Source of the DNA: Ecdyonurus torrentis
Taxonomy: Eukaryota > Arthropoda > Insecta > Ephemeroptera > Heptageniidae
Assembly: GCA_949318235.1 (NCBI GenBank)
Contig: OX439127.1
Span: forward strand, 13,787,855 to 13,851,854
Direction of reading: 5' to 3'
DNA length: 64,000 bases
Under the pieces are notes generated by a model, which saw only the letters and a program-made list of their open reading frames with translations, was not told the DNA's origin and did not search any database. This document shows positions 1 to 21,215 of this stretch, piece after piece (position 1 is the stretch's first letter; each line of letters opens with the position of its first letter). A program made the translations under genes and the position numbers.

Positions 1-280
1 CTTTGTGCTTTGCAATTTTATATGGTTACTTTCCAAATTTGTATGTATTTTTGGAGTTTTCTTATTCTTTTTTATCAGATTATTACTGTGCAAAAATTCA
101 ACTTTTTCTGCCTTGCCAAATTATTGTCAAAGCACCGGAGTATCTAATTTTTAAGCATTAATTATTTCTAGTGGTAAAATTTATGTAAAAAATGAATGAT
201 GAGATTTACTAGGAATATATAGAGTGCTATGCAATATAAAAATTTAATGTATAAAAATGTAATAACTCATTTTTTTTTTA

Positions 281-324
<44 letters not shown>

Positions 325-3300
325 GATTTAAAGTCTCTTTAATATCTTTAGTAATGCTGATTTAAAAGAATACTGATTCAAAATAATGAAGGTGGCATAG
401 GGATACCAACTGCAATGGCGTTTTTTATTTATTTATTATTATTATTATGAGGCAAATTCTCTTTTAAAGACATAATGTGGATTTGATTAGACAATGCTTT
501 TACTTGCAAAGAAACTGAATTAACATTACTTTTATGTTTATTGATAAGCGGTATTGCGGTTAGACATTGTTTGGAAAAGGAAATCAACCGGCACACAATC
601 TTTATATTTATTTACGGATCCGGATTTGACGTGAAAAGGAACTTAATTGTCAAAAAAGTTACATTTATCAAAACGGAATGTATTAGCCAAGGATTTAGTC
701 CGGAATGTATAATAATAATAATAATAAGTATCAGATGTGACAAATAAGAACGTGAATTATTTATATGGTGAAATAATGTTAAGGGAAATATAAAGAAAAG
801 AAATCAATGAGAGCGTAGTAGAGCGGATTTGATCAAAGTCTCTTAAAAGACGGTTCATAAGTTGTTTTACTTTATCCGAAAATACAATGAACAAAAATTT
901 ATAATTTTCATTTCCAAAGTTAAAATATCATTAATTAATAAAATAACAATAATAATAATTAATAAAAATTAATTCTTGTATGGTTACATATTTAATTGGT
1001 CTTATTTATGAGGGGGAAAAAATACAATATTTTAAGCATAAATTAGCGAGCCCTACTTCACATTATGTTATTACAGAAATTGCAAAAATAAATATTACAA
1101 TACACCTAATAATAATAATAAATTCTTTTTATTAAGAGGCAGAATTTTTTTATTAATGAGAAGCATAGCCTTTTGCTGCAAAGGATTAATATTTTGTTAT
1201 TAAACTGATGAAACCGTTACTGCTTTTAGCACAATGTTTGATTTTAGATAAGTTATGAGTCAAGTTATGGTAAAGCATCATATTTTGGCTTAATGTTAGT
1301 GTTATAGCCGAATATAAAGCATAACTACCTTAAGACACTGTTATATTATTAAAATAGTGAAGACAAGATAAATGAATTATTTAACCATTAAAAAAACTGA
1401 ATGACTGTTTGAATTTCAAGAGTGATATGCGTTGTATATACACATCAAGAAAAGAAAGACGTGCACAAGTATTTTGAAACACATCAAGTACCATACGCTT
1501 CAAATGCCTCGATACATCGAAACAGATGCTTAATTCTCACGCTCTCATGACCTGAAAACATCAATTTTATACCAGTTATAGTGTACTGTACAAATATTAA
1601 TCATCAAATAAGTCTATGAAAACAACAGCTAATTGAAAGTTAACATTTTATGATCAAATTAATCATTATGGCTCATAAATATTTATAAACTTTTAGTGAA
1701 GTTAGTTTTAATCTAATAAAATCGTACAAAAAATATATAAATAGTATAAAAAATTTCAATTTGTTTTACCATTAAATATATGAAAAGTATTATATATATT
1801 ATATAAAATACTGCGATAAGACGTAAATTTTTGCTTTTCTTATTTTATATCTCCCTGAATAATGTAATTAACATGATTGACATATGTCAATGTATTGACT
1901 TTGATGTAAAAAACTTTACTAATATTATACTTTTGTTTTAACCTTTCTGTTTTATTATTTTTTTATTTTAGTAAATCCGACAGATGACAGGATTGGAACA
2001 TGTTTACTTTTTCATGTCTTTTTTCCAGATATAAGTAAAACATTTTTATGGCGCCAAAAAATTAAAATTAACGTCAAAGGATTGTTTATTTTAAAATGTA
2101 TGTTATGTTTAGTTCTTTTCTGTTTAACTCGTCGTAGCAATGTAGAGAAAAACACTTTCAAATGTGTATTTTTATATAATTTCTTCTTTCGTACTTTCTT
2201 TTTTCCTCCAGTACAAAAATAAAATAATATACGTATAATATAATATAAGATATTTAAAATGTCTCATTCTAATTGTCTACAAAGAAGTATGCAAATACAA
2301 AACTTGAACTCATGAACGTTAGTTTCCTTTGAACAATTATTTCATTATAAATACAAATAATAATAATAAGTGTTTCAACCTTCCTTATGTACTTTTTTTT
2401 TGTTTTGTGAGAAGAACAATTTATTATAAGTGAGGAAATTTTCAAGAGATATGGTTACACGTAATAATACTGTAACTTTACAAACTATTCATCGATCCCT
2501 TTTGTGTACAACTTTATTTACTTATTAACGTATCTTTTAAAGAAACATTTACTGCTTACACTACCTGACACTCACTATAAAAATATGTTTTGCATGCGAA
2601 TATAGTTTTAAGTACTGAAATTTATAAACAAAAACACCGTCTTATATTATAATATAATGTAGAAGAAACATGCCTATATTATGCTCGAACCCATTTTGGT
2701 GCATCATTGCTTGAACAATGACTTAACACACTACCGTAGACTTTGTTAATTAATGTAAAAATTATCAGCGTTTCTAATTTTATAGAAGTTGAACTAACAC
2801 TACGCGTGTTCTACTGTATATATATATACATATATATATATACATATACACACCTTTCTTTTAAAAAGTTACAGTCAAGAGGTAGTATATACATGCAATG
2901 AGAACGACAAGACATTGTGACATAAGACTAATTAAGGTTTTGACTTTTCGTACCGCACTATAATACTCTCTGCATTTAAAAATTTTGTTATGATATTTTC
3001 TAATACATTATATTATAATGCTATTATGCAATATTGAAGATTATCAGGACGTATGAAAAATAATAAATACCAAGTGATCGTTAAAAAAAAAATAATAATA
3101 ATAATCCTATGTTATTAATGCTTTAGTTAATAATATGCTGACTAAGAATTAGAAGAATAACAAAAAATTGATTATGTTTGTAATATGTTTTAAAATTTGT
3201 TTAACTTAGATCAATTGTGTAAACAGCAATATTTTGGATCGAAATCAAAGATACAGCTTGGTGTCATTTTTTTTTTTTTTTTTTTTTTTTGCAGAAAACA

Positions 3301-3542
3301 GAGAGGGGGAGACAGAGCCATATATAGATCAGAGTGTTGTATAGGACAATTCTGATTCTTTTGAAAGTTTTTCAATTCCCCGAGGAAGAAATAATAAAGA
3401 CTCCATTCTATAACAAAAACGTATAGCAGAAAAATCATATTGAGTATTTATCTTATATACATCTCACGAAATATAATGTTTAATAAATTGAAATAATATA
3501 AAACAATCACTAAAATGTAATTAAAACTTTTGAAATGTTTAT

Positions 3543-3589
<47 letters not shown>

Positions 3590-4339
3590 ATTTTAAGAAA
3601 TGTTAGAGTTAAAGTCATCTCATTCTAAATGTAAAACAGTACAAATTAAACACGTAGACATTATACTGTTAAAATATATGGAAAATTAATATATACTTTT
3701 AAGTATTTAAATGGTTAAAATTCATCTTATAATCATGTATTCTTTTGTTCATTTCCAAATGAGAAAAAAAAAATTGCTTTATAAAACCTGATACTATAGA
3801 GTAAGTAAGTGCATATTATTTTGCTCCACTTTATACTATATACACAGAAGGTGTATATTTACACTGAAATTATAAGTTGAATATAATTTCTTGCTGCAAA
3901 CGTAAACTGATACTCATTATGATAGAATATGTTGCAACATGTATGTACATTGTTATAAAAAGAAAAAAAAACTTGATAAAGAGATACCTTATATATAATT
4001 ATGTAGGTTATATTATACATCGGCATTAAATTCACATTCTAATTATTATGTATTTATTTTAATAAAGTATAGAAATAAACTTTGTAAAGTCATTCAATGT
4101 TAACAGTTCATGGAAAATACATGTTTTAAATTTCAAGCTAAAGCAAAAGTTTTATGAGCTGAATTAATTAATGAGACGTTCACTCTATAATTTTATACAT
4201 GTTATAAACAAAGTAAGTTAATTACACTTTACATTAAATAATATAATTTTATATTTATTTTATAATAGCATATATTTAAAACTATAGAAACATTATAATT
4301 AATTTAATATAATGGTTTTTATTTATTTATTTCTACCAC
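1..4339. other. AT-rich DNA without recognisable genes
   Basis: I see no coding exon or structured element. It holds a poly-A run at about 284-322, a poly-T run at about 3267-3290 and a (TA)n at about 3546-3585. The short open frames here have no coding character. Confidence 0.6.
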
Positions 4340-4726
<387 letters not shown>

Positions 4727-5113
4727 ATAGTAAAAATAACAGAATATATTAGCTAACATTTATAGTATTTATACTATTTATTAGGTGCTTCATAATTAGC
4801 TCTTTTTATAATTAGTTAATGTACTGCAGTCTCTTAACTGAGCAGGTAAATTATTATGATTATTGATTGATTTGAACATAAAACCATATCAACCCTGATT
4901 TTGTTTTTGTTGACTCCTGATCGACCTGCTGATTGACTCCTGATTGACCACGCATTTATCTTCCAGTTATAACATCCTCGCATTTATTATATTACAGTCA
5001 ACTATACCAGAAATTCAATACTTTTAAAAATAATGAATCAATATTCAAATGAGAGAGTTGTTGATTACCAGGCTGCTATTTTGCAACATAGAACAATGAA
5101 AAAGAAAAAAAAA

Positions 5114-5427
5114 GAAGGGGTAATTTTATTTCATATTCAAAAAGTGGACATTGTCCTGAATCGATTGATATGTGAATTTCTATGTTTTTAATTTATACAG
5201 TATTTTTAATTATTATTGAACATTGAAAAATGGTGTCCCGGTCGGTAACTTATGCATAAGGACATATGAAAAAGTTACCAACCGTGACGTCATTTCAGGA
5301 CTTTCAAAAATTAATTAAAAATACTTATTGAGCTCAAAATTAGAAACTCGCATATCTATATAGATTGAAAACAATATCCTTTTTTTGAATATGCAGTAAT
5401 ATTACCCCCTAGTTTTTTTAATCTTCT
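5114..5427. mobile_element. Imperfect hairpin element of about 315 bp
   Basis: Arms 5114-5249 and 5273-5427 are reverse complements at roughly 70% by eye. They share GGGGTAAT, GCATATTCAAAAA and AGTATTTTTAATTA blocks and a central GTCGGTAACTT / AAGTTACCAAC pair. TGACGTCA lies in the right arm. It is probably an old foldback MITE. Confidence 0.5.
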
Positions 5428-6014
5428 TTATTATAGAAAAGTTGTTTTATATATAAATTATTAAGTTATTATTTCAAATGAGTAGTTTGGTTTGCTTGCA
5501 CTACCGAGGTAATCCATTGAAATGGATGTTACTTAATAATTACTTACATTAATATTTCTATGTTCATAACTGTTTTCAAATTAAATACTTAATTGTTAAG
5601 CTTTCAATGCATCAACAATTTTGTACGACCAAATTGCTGCATATATTTGTTTTATAAATAAATCTGATTAAATATAATGTTAAACGCTTAATGTTGTTAT
5701 TATCATCATTATTATTGCTATACAAGTTTTTAATGCTATTCAAATAGATTTAATGGCTTTAATATAATGTTGAATAACTTTATATTCAATAAGCTATTCA
5801 AAGGAATTAAATTACATATAATTATTTTGTGTAATTACAAAATAGAAATGAGCTTACAATTTAAAAATGTGCGTGAACCAATTATGAATATTATATACGT
5901 CATGCATTTTATAATTAAAAGACTTTAACAGCATTCAGATTGTAAAATTTATATTTTCACTTTTAATACTGTATTTATTTACTTTTCAGCCATAACAGAC
6001 TAAAACGGAGAAAT

Positions 6015-6198
6015 GAGGGAGGGAGGGAGGGAGGGAGGGAGGGAGGGAGGGAGGGAGGGAGGGAGGGAGGGAGGGAGGGAGGGAGGGAGGGAGGGAGGGA
6101 GGGAGGGAGGGAGGGAGGGAGGGAGGGAGGGAGGGAGGGAGGGAGGGAGGGAGGGAGGGAGGGAGGGAGGGAGGGAGGGAGGGAGGGAGGGAGGGAGG

Positions 6199-6230
<32 letters not shown>
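6015..6230 (+). repeat. (GGGA)n, about 47 copies, followed by (GA)n
   Basis: GGGA repeats without interruption from 6015 to about 6204, then GA to 6230. The tract is entirely purine on the plus strand, with G3 runs every 4 bases, so it can form G-quadruplex or triplex structures. The Pro-Ser reading frames on the other strand are artefacts of the repeat. Confidence 0.95.
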
Positions 6231-12020
<5,790 letters not shown>

Positions 12021-12250
12021 AGCATTTTGAATTTAATAAACACATGACGTTAGGGTATACATGGTTTATGTTATTTTATGACAGAATATGCAAATGTGTG
12101 TGACGGTAACTTCTTTGTATGATGTAATAACTTTTTTTGTTTCAATTTTGTTTTGATCTATACGTTTCTTTGCTAATGGAAAACATTTTATTAAAGTTGA
12201 ACATGTACTATACCAAAAGAATTACTGTGTATACATGTGAGCTATTTATT

Positions 12251-13071
12251 TATATCGCTTCTCACAATTCATTAAGGCCATACAGAATCTACTTTAAAAA
12301 ATAACAAAAATTGAAACCTGCACTTTACTAGGTTGGGAAATCTACACGAATGCATACAATATAGCGTAATTGGTCTTAAATTAAAGGCAATACAATATTA
12401 TTTTACAGGAATGTGTTAAAACAATGTATTGCAAAATTTGACTCCGTGTCAAGGAGAAACGTTTTGCAAAGTCGCAATTTTTACTACAGTGTTAAGAGAG
12501 CTCGTTTTTAGCAGGCGATATCTCTATTAATATTAAAGATAAATCCATAGTGTAAGCGAGGAAAATTATCCTCATATCTTCCTATTTATGAATATCAAAG
12601 AAAAAAAAATTTAAAATAAAAATTACAGGCGTAATTCAATTAGCTGTAAAAATGTAGCCAAAAACCAACGGCTTAACTTATATGAGTGAAAATGATAATA
12701 GAAGCGTAGAAGCGGTAATGAAGAATGTAAAAGACTTTTATTTTGAAAAAGTTGAATTAGAAACCAATTTACAATTTTAAAAAAATTACGCATGTCAAAG
12801 TTAGGTAATCATACTATAGATACTCCCCTTACGCCTTGACTCTTCATTTCCCCTCACTTCCAAGCTTGATGCATTTCCCTTTCCGACCGCATGCAAATGT
12901 TTTTCTACCTAGTAAAGGAGAAAAAAAAAAAGTTTTTCTGTCTATACTGCCTATTCTCACTTCAATCACTTGAAATATTACAAAATATACGTTTATGTTA
13001 TAATAATTTGCATTTCCTATCACTTTTTTTTTGTATGGTTTATAATAATACAAGTAATTTTTCCTATACTT
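12251..13071 (+). repeat. Left arm of the 3-kb inverted repeat
   Basis: Pairs with 14467-15287. It contains a GC-richer stretch (CCCCTTACGCCTTGACTC to GACCGCATGC) whose mirror is at 14640-14720. Reading frames in it are shadows duplicated in the other arm. Confidence 0.8.
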
Positions 13072-13686
13072 TTCAATTTTTATAAGCTATTGAATTATTA
13101 AAAATGTCATAATTTTTTTCATTACTATACTTGATCACAATACAATATAAATATTCTTATATTGCTTGATTTTTCCCGATATTTATTAATCTTGCTATTT
13201 CTTTCAATAAAACGGTAAAAAAAATTACTGTTTTGAATTATTTTAGGTCATTATCTGTACCAATTATCTGTATTTTTTACATTTTTAAACTTTTAATTTG
13301 AAAATAAATTTAAAGGAAAAAAAAAACATTTCTTGATGAATTGCACAATATAATCCATAACTGTGTATATTAATTCATATTTTGCATAAATTGTTTTAAA
13401 AAATCTGAGCGAATTACGGTTATTCAAAAAAAAAAAAAAAAATACATAGATTCCAAAATAGACACGGTACACTATGTTATTTCGAGTCAATAGTTTAAGT
13501 TTTGATTAATTTTTGTAATAGCGGTGGTTGTCATGATGTTTTCATTTCCATGCATGTCACTTGCACGCGTCTCAGGTACATCGCATCAATGTGATATAAA
13601 AAAAAAAAGAGTTTTCTAGTTTCAAAAACAGCTTCTTCCATTTTCAACAAAGGTAAAATCTTACCTGATAGTGATATGAAACTCAC

Positions 13687-13725
13687 CTCTATTAAAAATG
13701 GAAGAAGCGGATCTTTGGTCACCAT
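13687..13725 (-). CDS. Candidate first coding exon inside the 3-kb inverted-repeat element
   Basis: An ATG at 13725 on the minus strand opens MVTKDPLLPFLIE and ends at a consensus donor (ATAGAG|GTGAGT). A second good donor (CTATCAG|GTAAGA) lies 22 nt further on, at exon end 13665. The region is richer in GC than its surroundings. It sits between the arms of the long inverted repeat, so it may be the 5' exon of an element-borne transcript. No downstream exon was recognised. Confidence 0.3.
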
Positions 13726-14466
13726 CGCAACATTTTTGTGCGATACGCTCAGTTCGATGCTTTCTCGTCAGCCACTATTACTTTGCTTCAATAACATTGA
13801 AGCTCCACGTCGTGTAACGCAGACACATATAAATATAAAAATATAAAAAAAAAAAATTTGAAAAAGAACTATTGAAGTCTAGCTTGATGTTTAAATAATA
13901 TACGTACATAAAGAAATTTAAAACAATTCTTGCATCCAATTGAAGCAAATTGCGTTTATATTACTATATTTATGCAAACAATTAATATGTGAGCTTTGTT
14001 TTCGTTCTTTAAATAGAAGTTTTTCTTAAATATTGTTACTACAAATATTTAATTTCATATAATATGGTGAATTACCATTTATAAATAAGAAAAAATCTAA
14101 AAAAAAATTATGTTTAATTATAATTAATTCCACTGCAATCTATGTGAAAACGTTTAAAATAAAGCTTTGTACTATAGTAAAGAACAAAAAACAAATTATT
14201 TCATTATTATAATTTAGTTCCTTTCAACTTAAAAATAAATTCTATCTTAATAAATTTCATGTAAATTAAAAGGAAAGAAATTACATAAGAAATGGTTACT
14301 GACATTTAATTACAACCCCCCTGCCCCCCCCCCCCAAAAAAAGGAAATATAAAAAGTAATTACCAAATTCAAACAATGAAAAAAAATTACTAATTGTATT
14401 GTGGTTTAATCATTAAAAGAAGGTTTATGACATTGTTAATAATTTAATATTTTATACAAATTATAA

Positions 14467-15287
14467 AGTATATAGGAAAAATTATTTGTATTATTATGAA
14501 CCATACAAAAAAAAAGTGATAGGAAATGCAAGTTATTATAACATAAACGTATATTTTGTAATATTTCAAGTGATTGAAGTGAGAATAGGCAGTATAGACA
14601 GAAAAACTTTTTTTTTTCTCCTTTACTAGGTAGAAAAACATTTGCATGCGGTCGGAAAGGGAAATGCATCAAGCTTGGAAGTGAGGGGAAATGAAGAGTC
14701 AAGGCGTAAGGGGAGTATCTATAGTATGATTACCTAACTTTGACATGCGTAATTTTTTTAAAATTGTAAATTGGTTTCTAATTCAACTTTTTCAAAATAA
14801 AAGTCTTTTACATTCTTCATTACCGCTTCTACGCTTCTATTATCATTTTCACTCATATAAGTTAAGCCGTTGGTTTTTGGCTACATTTTTACAGCTAATT
14901 GAATTACGCCTGTAATTTTTATTTTAAATTTTTTTTTCTTTGATATTCATAAATAGGAAGATATGAGGATAATTTTCCTCGCTTACACTATGGATTTATC
15001 TTTAATATTAATAGAGATATCGCCTGCTAAAAACGAGCTCTCTTAACACTGTAGTAAAAATTGCGACTTTGCAAAACGTTTCTCCTTGCCACGGAGTCAA
15101 ATTTTGCAATACATTGTTTTAACACATTCCTGTAAAATAATATTGTATTGCCTTTAATTTAAGACCAATTACGCTATATTGTATGCATTCGTGTAGATTT
15201 CCCAACCTAGTAAAGTGCAGGTTTCAATTTTTGTTATTTTTTAAAGTAGATTCTGTATGGCCTTAATGAATTGTGAGAAGCGATATA
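14467..15287 (-). repeat. Right arm of the 3-kb inverted repeat
   Basis: Near-perfect reverse complement of 12251-13071. Similarity fades at about 14467 on the inner side and stops at GCGATATA on the outer side. Confidence 0.8.
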
Positions 15288-15354
15288 CTGTATTTTAGAA
15301 ATATGTAGTTCCGGTAATATCATGCAGTCCTGGGTTCTAGATCCTTAATAGTAT

Positions 15355-15893
<539 letters not shown>

Positions 15894-16445
15894 CTTATTT
15901 TCCACTCATAATGACTAATACCAAAAAAACACCAAGTGCTTAATGTATCTGATACATTACTTTAAGATGGCACAAACACTTAATTTTGAAATCTACTTTT
16001 AAAGAACTTCTGAAATGAAATTTTTTCAGAAGTATTTTTAAAACTATTATTAAAAATTAATTTTAGTTATTATAATATATTAAATAATATCATTAATAAA
16101 ATGTTGAATAATGAAATATATTTAATATAAATATTGATTTTCTATGTTATTTCATTGTAGATTTTTACATTTATTATTATATACGGAATTAAAATTTCGT
16201 ATACGTACAGTATAATATGTTACACCATATTAAAACAAAATGTTATTGTCATTATTTTTATTTTTTTGTCATGATATCTCTTGTTATATTATAATTATTT
16301 GCCCGTTTACAAATGGTTAAAAAAAATGAATTTTGTAAATTAAATTTTGATCATTTGAACTCTGGTATATTACAAAATTTAACTAAATTTATACACTGCT
16401 TTGTTTGAATATTAATCTAGCAAAACTTTTGTTTTACTAAAGGAT

Positions 16446-17150
16446 AATCAGGGTCGGATTTTTGACAAAAGCAAGATAGGAATCCCCGAATATTACCACC
16501 CCCCCTCCCCCATCTCTGCTTTATCGCGTTCTCCAGTTCATCACAAATTGGTTCTGATAAATATAAAATAAAATTTATGCACAAAAACAAAGTTCAAAAC
16601 AGTTGGTGCTATGCCATGAAAGGGGTGCCACCATTTATTTTATTTTATAGTTATAGGCTAGGAGCGCGCCCAAACGGAGGGCACCTCTGATAGGATTGAA
16701 ATAAGCGCCACCTAATGATTAAAAGGAGTATCAAAAGTTACGATAGGAAAATTCTAAATCGAAATAGAGTGAATATGTATAAAACAAATGAAGAATAAAG
16801 TGCGCTCTTGACGAGCGTCACTAGCTGTAAGTGCTAAGAATATTACTAACAAGAGGGAAACATTTTTAATGTTAAGTAATTTAGCGGCATTTGAAATTTG
16901 GCAGCTTTCACACCTGCCCGATTATTATATTGTTTAAAACAATACGTTAATATAACTCGTGTGAAGTTTTTAATTAGACCAAATGTACAAAGCGCACCTT
17001 TCTTGTCTCTCGAGCTCCTTTACAATAAATAAATTCTATTTTGGGATTGAAAAAAAGAAAAAAAAAATGAACCTGCGGCGGGCGTCTAAGGGAATTCGCC
17101 CTTAAAATTCCCTTGCTGACCTCTCTAAATACGTTCCATGCCCACCAATA
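16446..17150. other. GC-richer island of unknown origin
   Basis: A patch beginning CAGGGTCGGATTTTTGAC, which resembles the start of hAT elements, with blocks such as GGAGCGCGCCCAAACGGAGG and CTGCGGCGGGCGTC. No matching right end was found. It is probably an old transposon or repeat fragment. Confidence 0.4.
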
Positions 17151-17431
17151 TGACTCTGAAGATAATATTAATATATTCATTAAGAATAAAAATAATTACC
17201 AGACAATAATTGACCAAATAGTTCTGTATATATTAAATAGCTTCCTTTGGTATTGTTATTACATATTTCTTACAGATATTTGAATACTAATGAGAACTTG
17301 AACCAGCTGACGTCATATTTATACTATGTGCAGTTTGTTTACAAGTAGGTTGTAAATTTTCAAAATTTAAACACGTAAGAGTGTGTTAGGAAACTCTCAC
17401 TTACTCGCTGTTCTGTCTGCCTGCCTGCTTG

Positions 17432-17432
<1 letters not shown>

Positions 17433-17488
<56 letters not shown>
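17433..17488 (+). repeat. (CT)n microsatellite
   Basis: CT run following a CTGCCTGC-rich lead-in. Confidence 0.95.
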
Positions 17489-17491
<3 letters not shown>

Positions 17492-18122
17492 CTCAACTGC
17501 TATGGGGCGGTTTTCACACTGTTGCTCTACTTTACCGTACACATCAAATCAACCCTCACTAAGAAATCATTTTTTTACATAAATATTATTTTAATACTTT
17601 CTTACTCTGGAGATTTTTTTTTTTTTTTTTTTTTTTTTACTTAGTTTATCTTGTTTAAAAAACTTTTTCAATATGTATACTAAATAAAAGCACCATCATT
17701 ATTTAGGTATATCACAATGTTTAAACAAAAATAATAAAGAGTGCCTATGATAATATTTTATTTGGTAGTTTTGAATATAAACTCTTCATAAAAGAAGTTT
17801 GAATTATTACATACTATATAGAAAATACTTTATGAAAATATGATTTTAATCATTGCTACTTATCATTCTCTTGTTTTTAGAATTTGTTTCAGCTTAAAAA
17901 GTAATATTATGAATTTTCTGTTTACACATTCCCCTTTGAAATGAAACTACAAAGTTTTAACTTATTTTACCCATATTATATATTTATACTACAATTAAGA
18001 TAAATAAGAGAGAACTATATAATTACAAAATTCCATCACAATATAATATATTAATAAAAAATACGTTTTCAATATCAGCATGCAATGAAGAACTTAAACC
18101 GCACAATAATTAAGATATACAC

Positions 18123-18124
<2 letters not shown>

Positions 18125-18184
<60 letters not shown>
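18125..18184 (+). repeat. (GA)n microsatellite
   Basis: GA run of about 60 bp. Confidence 0.95.
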
Positions 18185-18187
<3 letters not shown>

Positions 18188-18754
18188 TACTTATACAGTA
18201 TATAACGCATAATTATTATTTCAATTTACGTAACACACAGTATGAGTATACTATATAGAATACAGTAACTATATTATAATAACAAGATGTTTCTACATTT
18301 ATCCTTATTCAAAGAAAATGGAAAATTATCTGCTAAACATTTTAGTTTCTAGTTGCTTACAATTTCAAACTTACATCGGATACTTATATGGTAATTATTA
18401 TTATTATTTTTATTTTTTTGTCTTTGCTTATTAGACATAATGGGATAGTTTTAATTTAACACATATCTGATGACTTTAATAAATCGAGTATTGGCACGCA
18501 TAACTATAATATCCCAAATTTGTAGTTATCATAAATGCACATGATAACTGAGAAATAAAGAATGTAAGTTTGAATAAGTAAAGGACCGGTATAATATAAA
18601 AGAATGACGTAACCAGTCTCCGTATCTGAGAAGGGGAAAGAGAGAAAGAAAAATGGGAGATGAAGTTGCTTTTATTTTCCATTGTTTGCGTTATTTATCA
18701 TGGTAACTCTACCTTGTAATCCATTCTTTTTAAAGCTTGTAATGCAAGTGCCCA

Positions 18755-18973
<219 letters not shown>

Positions 18974-19235
18974 TTTTGCTATGCAGAAGATCTGCTAATA
19001 CCTATATTTAGTATGATAATAAATATTTTATTCCGGCGTTTTTTATATATTCATATTTATAGTAACGTTTGCTCCCAACAAACACTACAGTATATTAAAA
19101 ATTTAAAAATGACTATAACAATATACTTTCCTTTTATAATACAAAATGAAGTTTAATAGTTACTAAAATAAAAACAGGAAACTCTCATTTTTTTTAAAAA
19201 TGGTATCGTCTACCGAACTATATAAACTACAGTAC

Positions 19236-19238
<3 letters not shown>

Positions 19239-19321
<83 letters not shown>

Positions 19322-19449
19322 TTATATAGTATTGTTGTTACAACTATTGGCTTATTCAAGCACGACCATGTCAATTATATTCTTCGCAGACTCTTAACAT
19401 ACTGTATTACATGGTCGCGATCGTTAGGCAGGGCCATGATATTGTACTG

Positions 19450-19496
<47 letters not shown>
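19239..19496. repeat. (TA)n microsatellite pair
   Basis: TA blocks at about 19239-19316 and 19455-19496 with unique sequence between. Confidence 0.95.
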
Positions 19497-19500
<4 letters not shown>

Positions 19501-20321
19501 ACTGTCATTTGAAAGTTTACTCTACACTTTTTCATATTTTGTGTCTCCAACATATGATAAAAGAACTATTTTCAGCTTTACAACTATGGACAACGTTCTA
19601 CTTCATTTTTCTTTAAATTAGTAACGTGGAGTTTTTAAACTAATAAATTTTTTGTTATCATTAATATAATTTTGCTCTCATTGACTTAAAATAATTATTT
19701 TTTACTATTGTACTTCTCCTAGATATAATTTCAAATATGTTATGCAGCAAAAAAAAAAAAAAAAAAAAAAAAAAGGTCTCAATATGGGATTATTAATTTT
19801 ATTAAATATTTTTTTTCCCCGTGATTGATAGAACGACTGACCTAATTCTAATATTTTATTGGTTTGTTAACTCAGATTTTATTGCAACTAATACCATGAT
19901 TAACTTAATATTCTCATAAAAATAACAGACTTATAGTTCATAATAACATTATTATTTCAGCTACATTGTATTCAGTAGAAAAATCAAGCCTGAGGCAATG
20001 TAATTATTATCATCATTAAAATTTAATATCCAAATTATACATTAGAAACTTATAGAATACAACTGGGTTTATTTGGCAAGTACTTTATAAAGTACCATAT
20101 TATATAGTGCTACAGGTGTCAAATGCACTTTCAATCTCTTTTTTAACAACTACTATATTTTATAAATCACTATATAACTTTAAAAGCTTCTACACTTTTT
20201 TTTACTCAATCGAAGTAAGCTATACGTGAATAGCAACAATAAAAATTTTGTTGTATGAAACATTTAAGGCGGCTTCAAAATGATAGAGTATGAAATTTCA
20301 TTAAATTTATTTTTTATCATT

Positions 20322-20352
<31 letters not shown>

Positions 20353-21215
20353 CTTAAGACGTGAGGTGTTGAAAGGTTATCCTTAAAAAGTGCGTCACAT
20401 AAAAAGTAAAAATCTATTATTATTTTTAACAATATTTCTTTCTATATTTTCGTGACAAGAAAATGTTATAATACTCAAACAATTCTAATTTTCTTTCCTT
20501 TTATATCAAAATTAAGTAACATAATAAAATAGCAAAATTAATTCTCTCTCTCTCTTTATATAGGCCTGATAAATAATAGATGTACTACCTACTATCCCAA
20601 CAGGCGCCTTAATAACCAACATTAATGATTATAGTAGCAAACAGGGAGACATAAAAATATTCTATTGCTTTTCCTTTTACATCCCCATTTAATCTTAACA
20701 TGTTATATTAAAACTAATTTTATCTTTTATAATAATGATAAATTAATAAATAAGAAAGAAATTATAATAAAATGAGAAACAATTTAAATAAGAAAAGGCA
20801 ATTATAAATATTGTGGTTAATATTGTTAATGTTATGTAAATTAATTCATTTTCTTTTATAAAAATTAAAAGTAATTCACATTGTCAAAAGTTGATGATAA
20901 AATACAGGCTTATAGAATGATGTAATTAAAATACTTGAAATTAATTGTAACTTTATTTTCTAGTTAATTAATTTTTAAGTTCATTATCTTCAATGTAATC
21001 CTCAATTGAATTTAAAAGAAGATTTGCCATTGGGCTATAAATTGTACTGCATCCAATGCCTTTATGCCTATATATTTGACATGCATTGAAAAAAAAAATG
21101 ATCATTTTATATATTTTTTTTCCTTGGTTTAATATGAACATATATGTATAGTGATCAAATGCAGTTCTATTACCATAAAATATCAAAAATGTTTGTAAAA
21201 AAGTTATCTTACCTT

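Larger units (their letters stand above)
12251..15287. mobile_element. 3.04-kb element with two ~820-bp inverted arms
   Basis: The left arm (12251-about 13071) and right arm (about 14467-15287) are reverse complements with very few differences. One is CGTGTCAAGG against CGTGGCAAGG. Both begin TATATCGCTTCTCAC from outside, so TA or TATA may be the target duplication. The ~1.4-kb middle carries a GC-richer segment at 13530-13820 with a candidate first exon. Arms this long and similar point to a foldback-type or long-TIR DNA transposon, or to a recent inverted duplication. No transposase was recognised. Confidence 0.8.

Noticed and set aside
14436..14702. 88-codon open frame in the right arm of the 3-kb element
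   Set aside because: A mirrored frame exists in the left arm. The composition is AT-driven and there is no recognisable domain.
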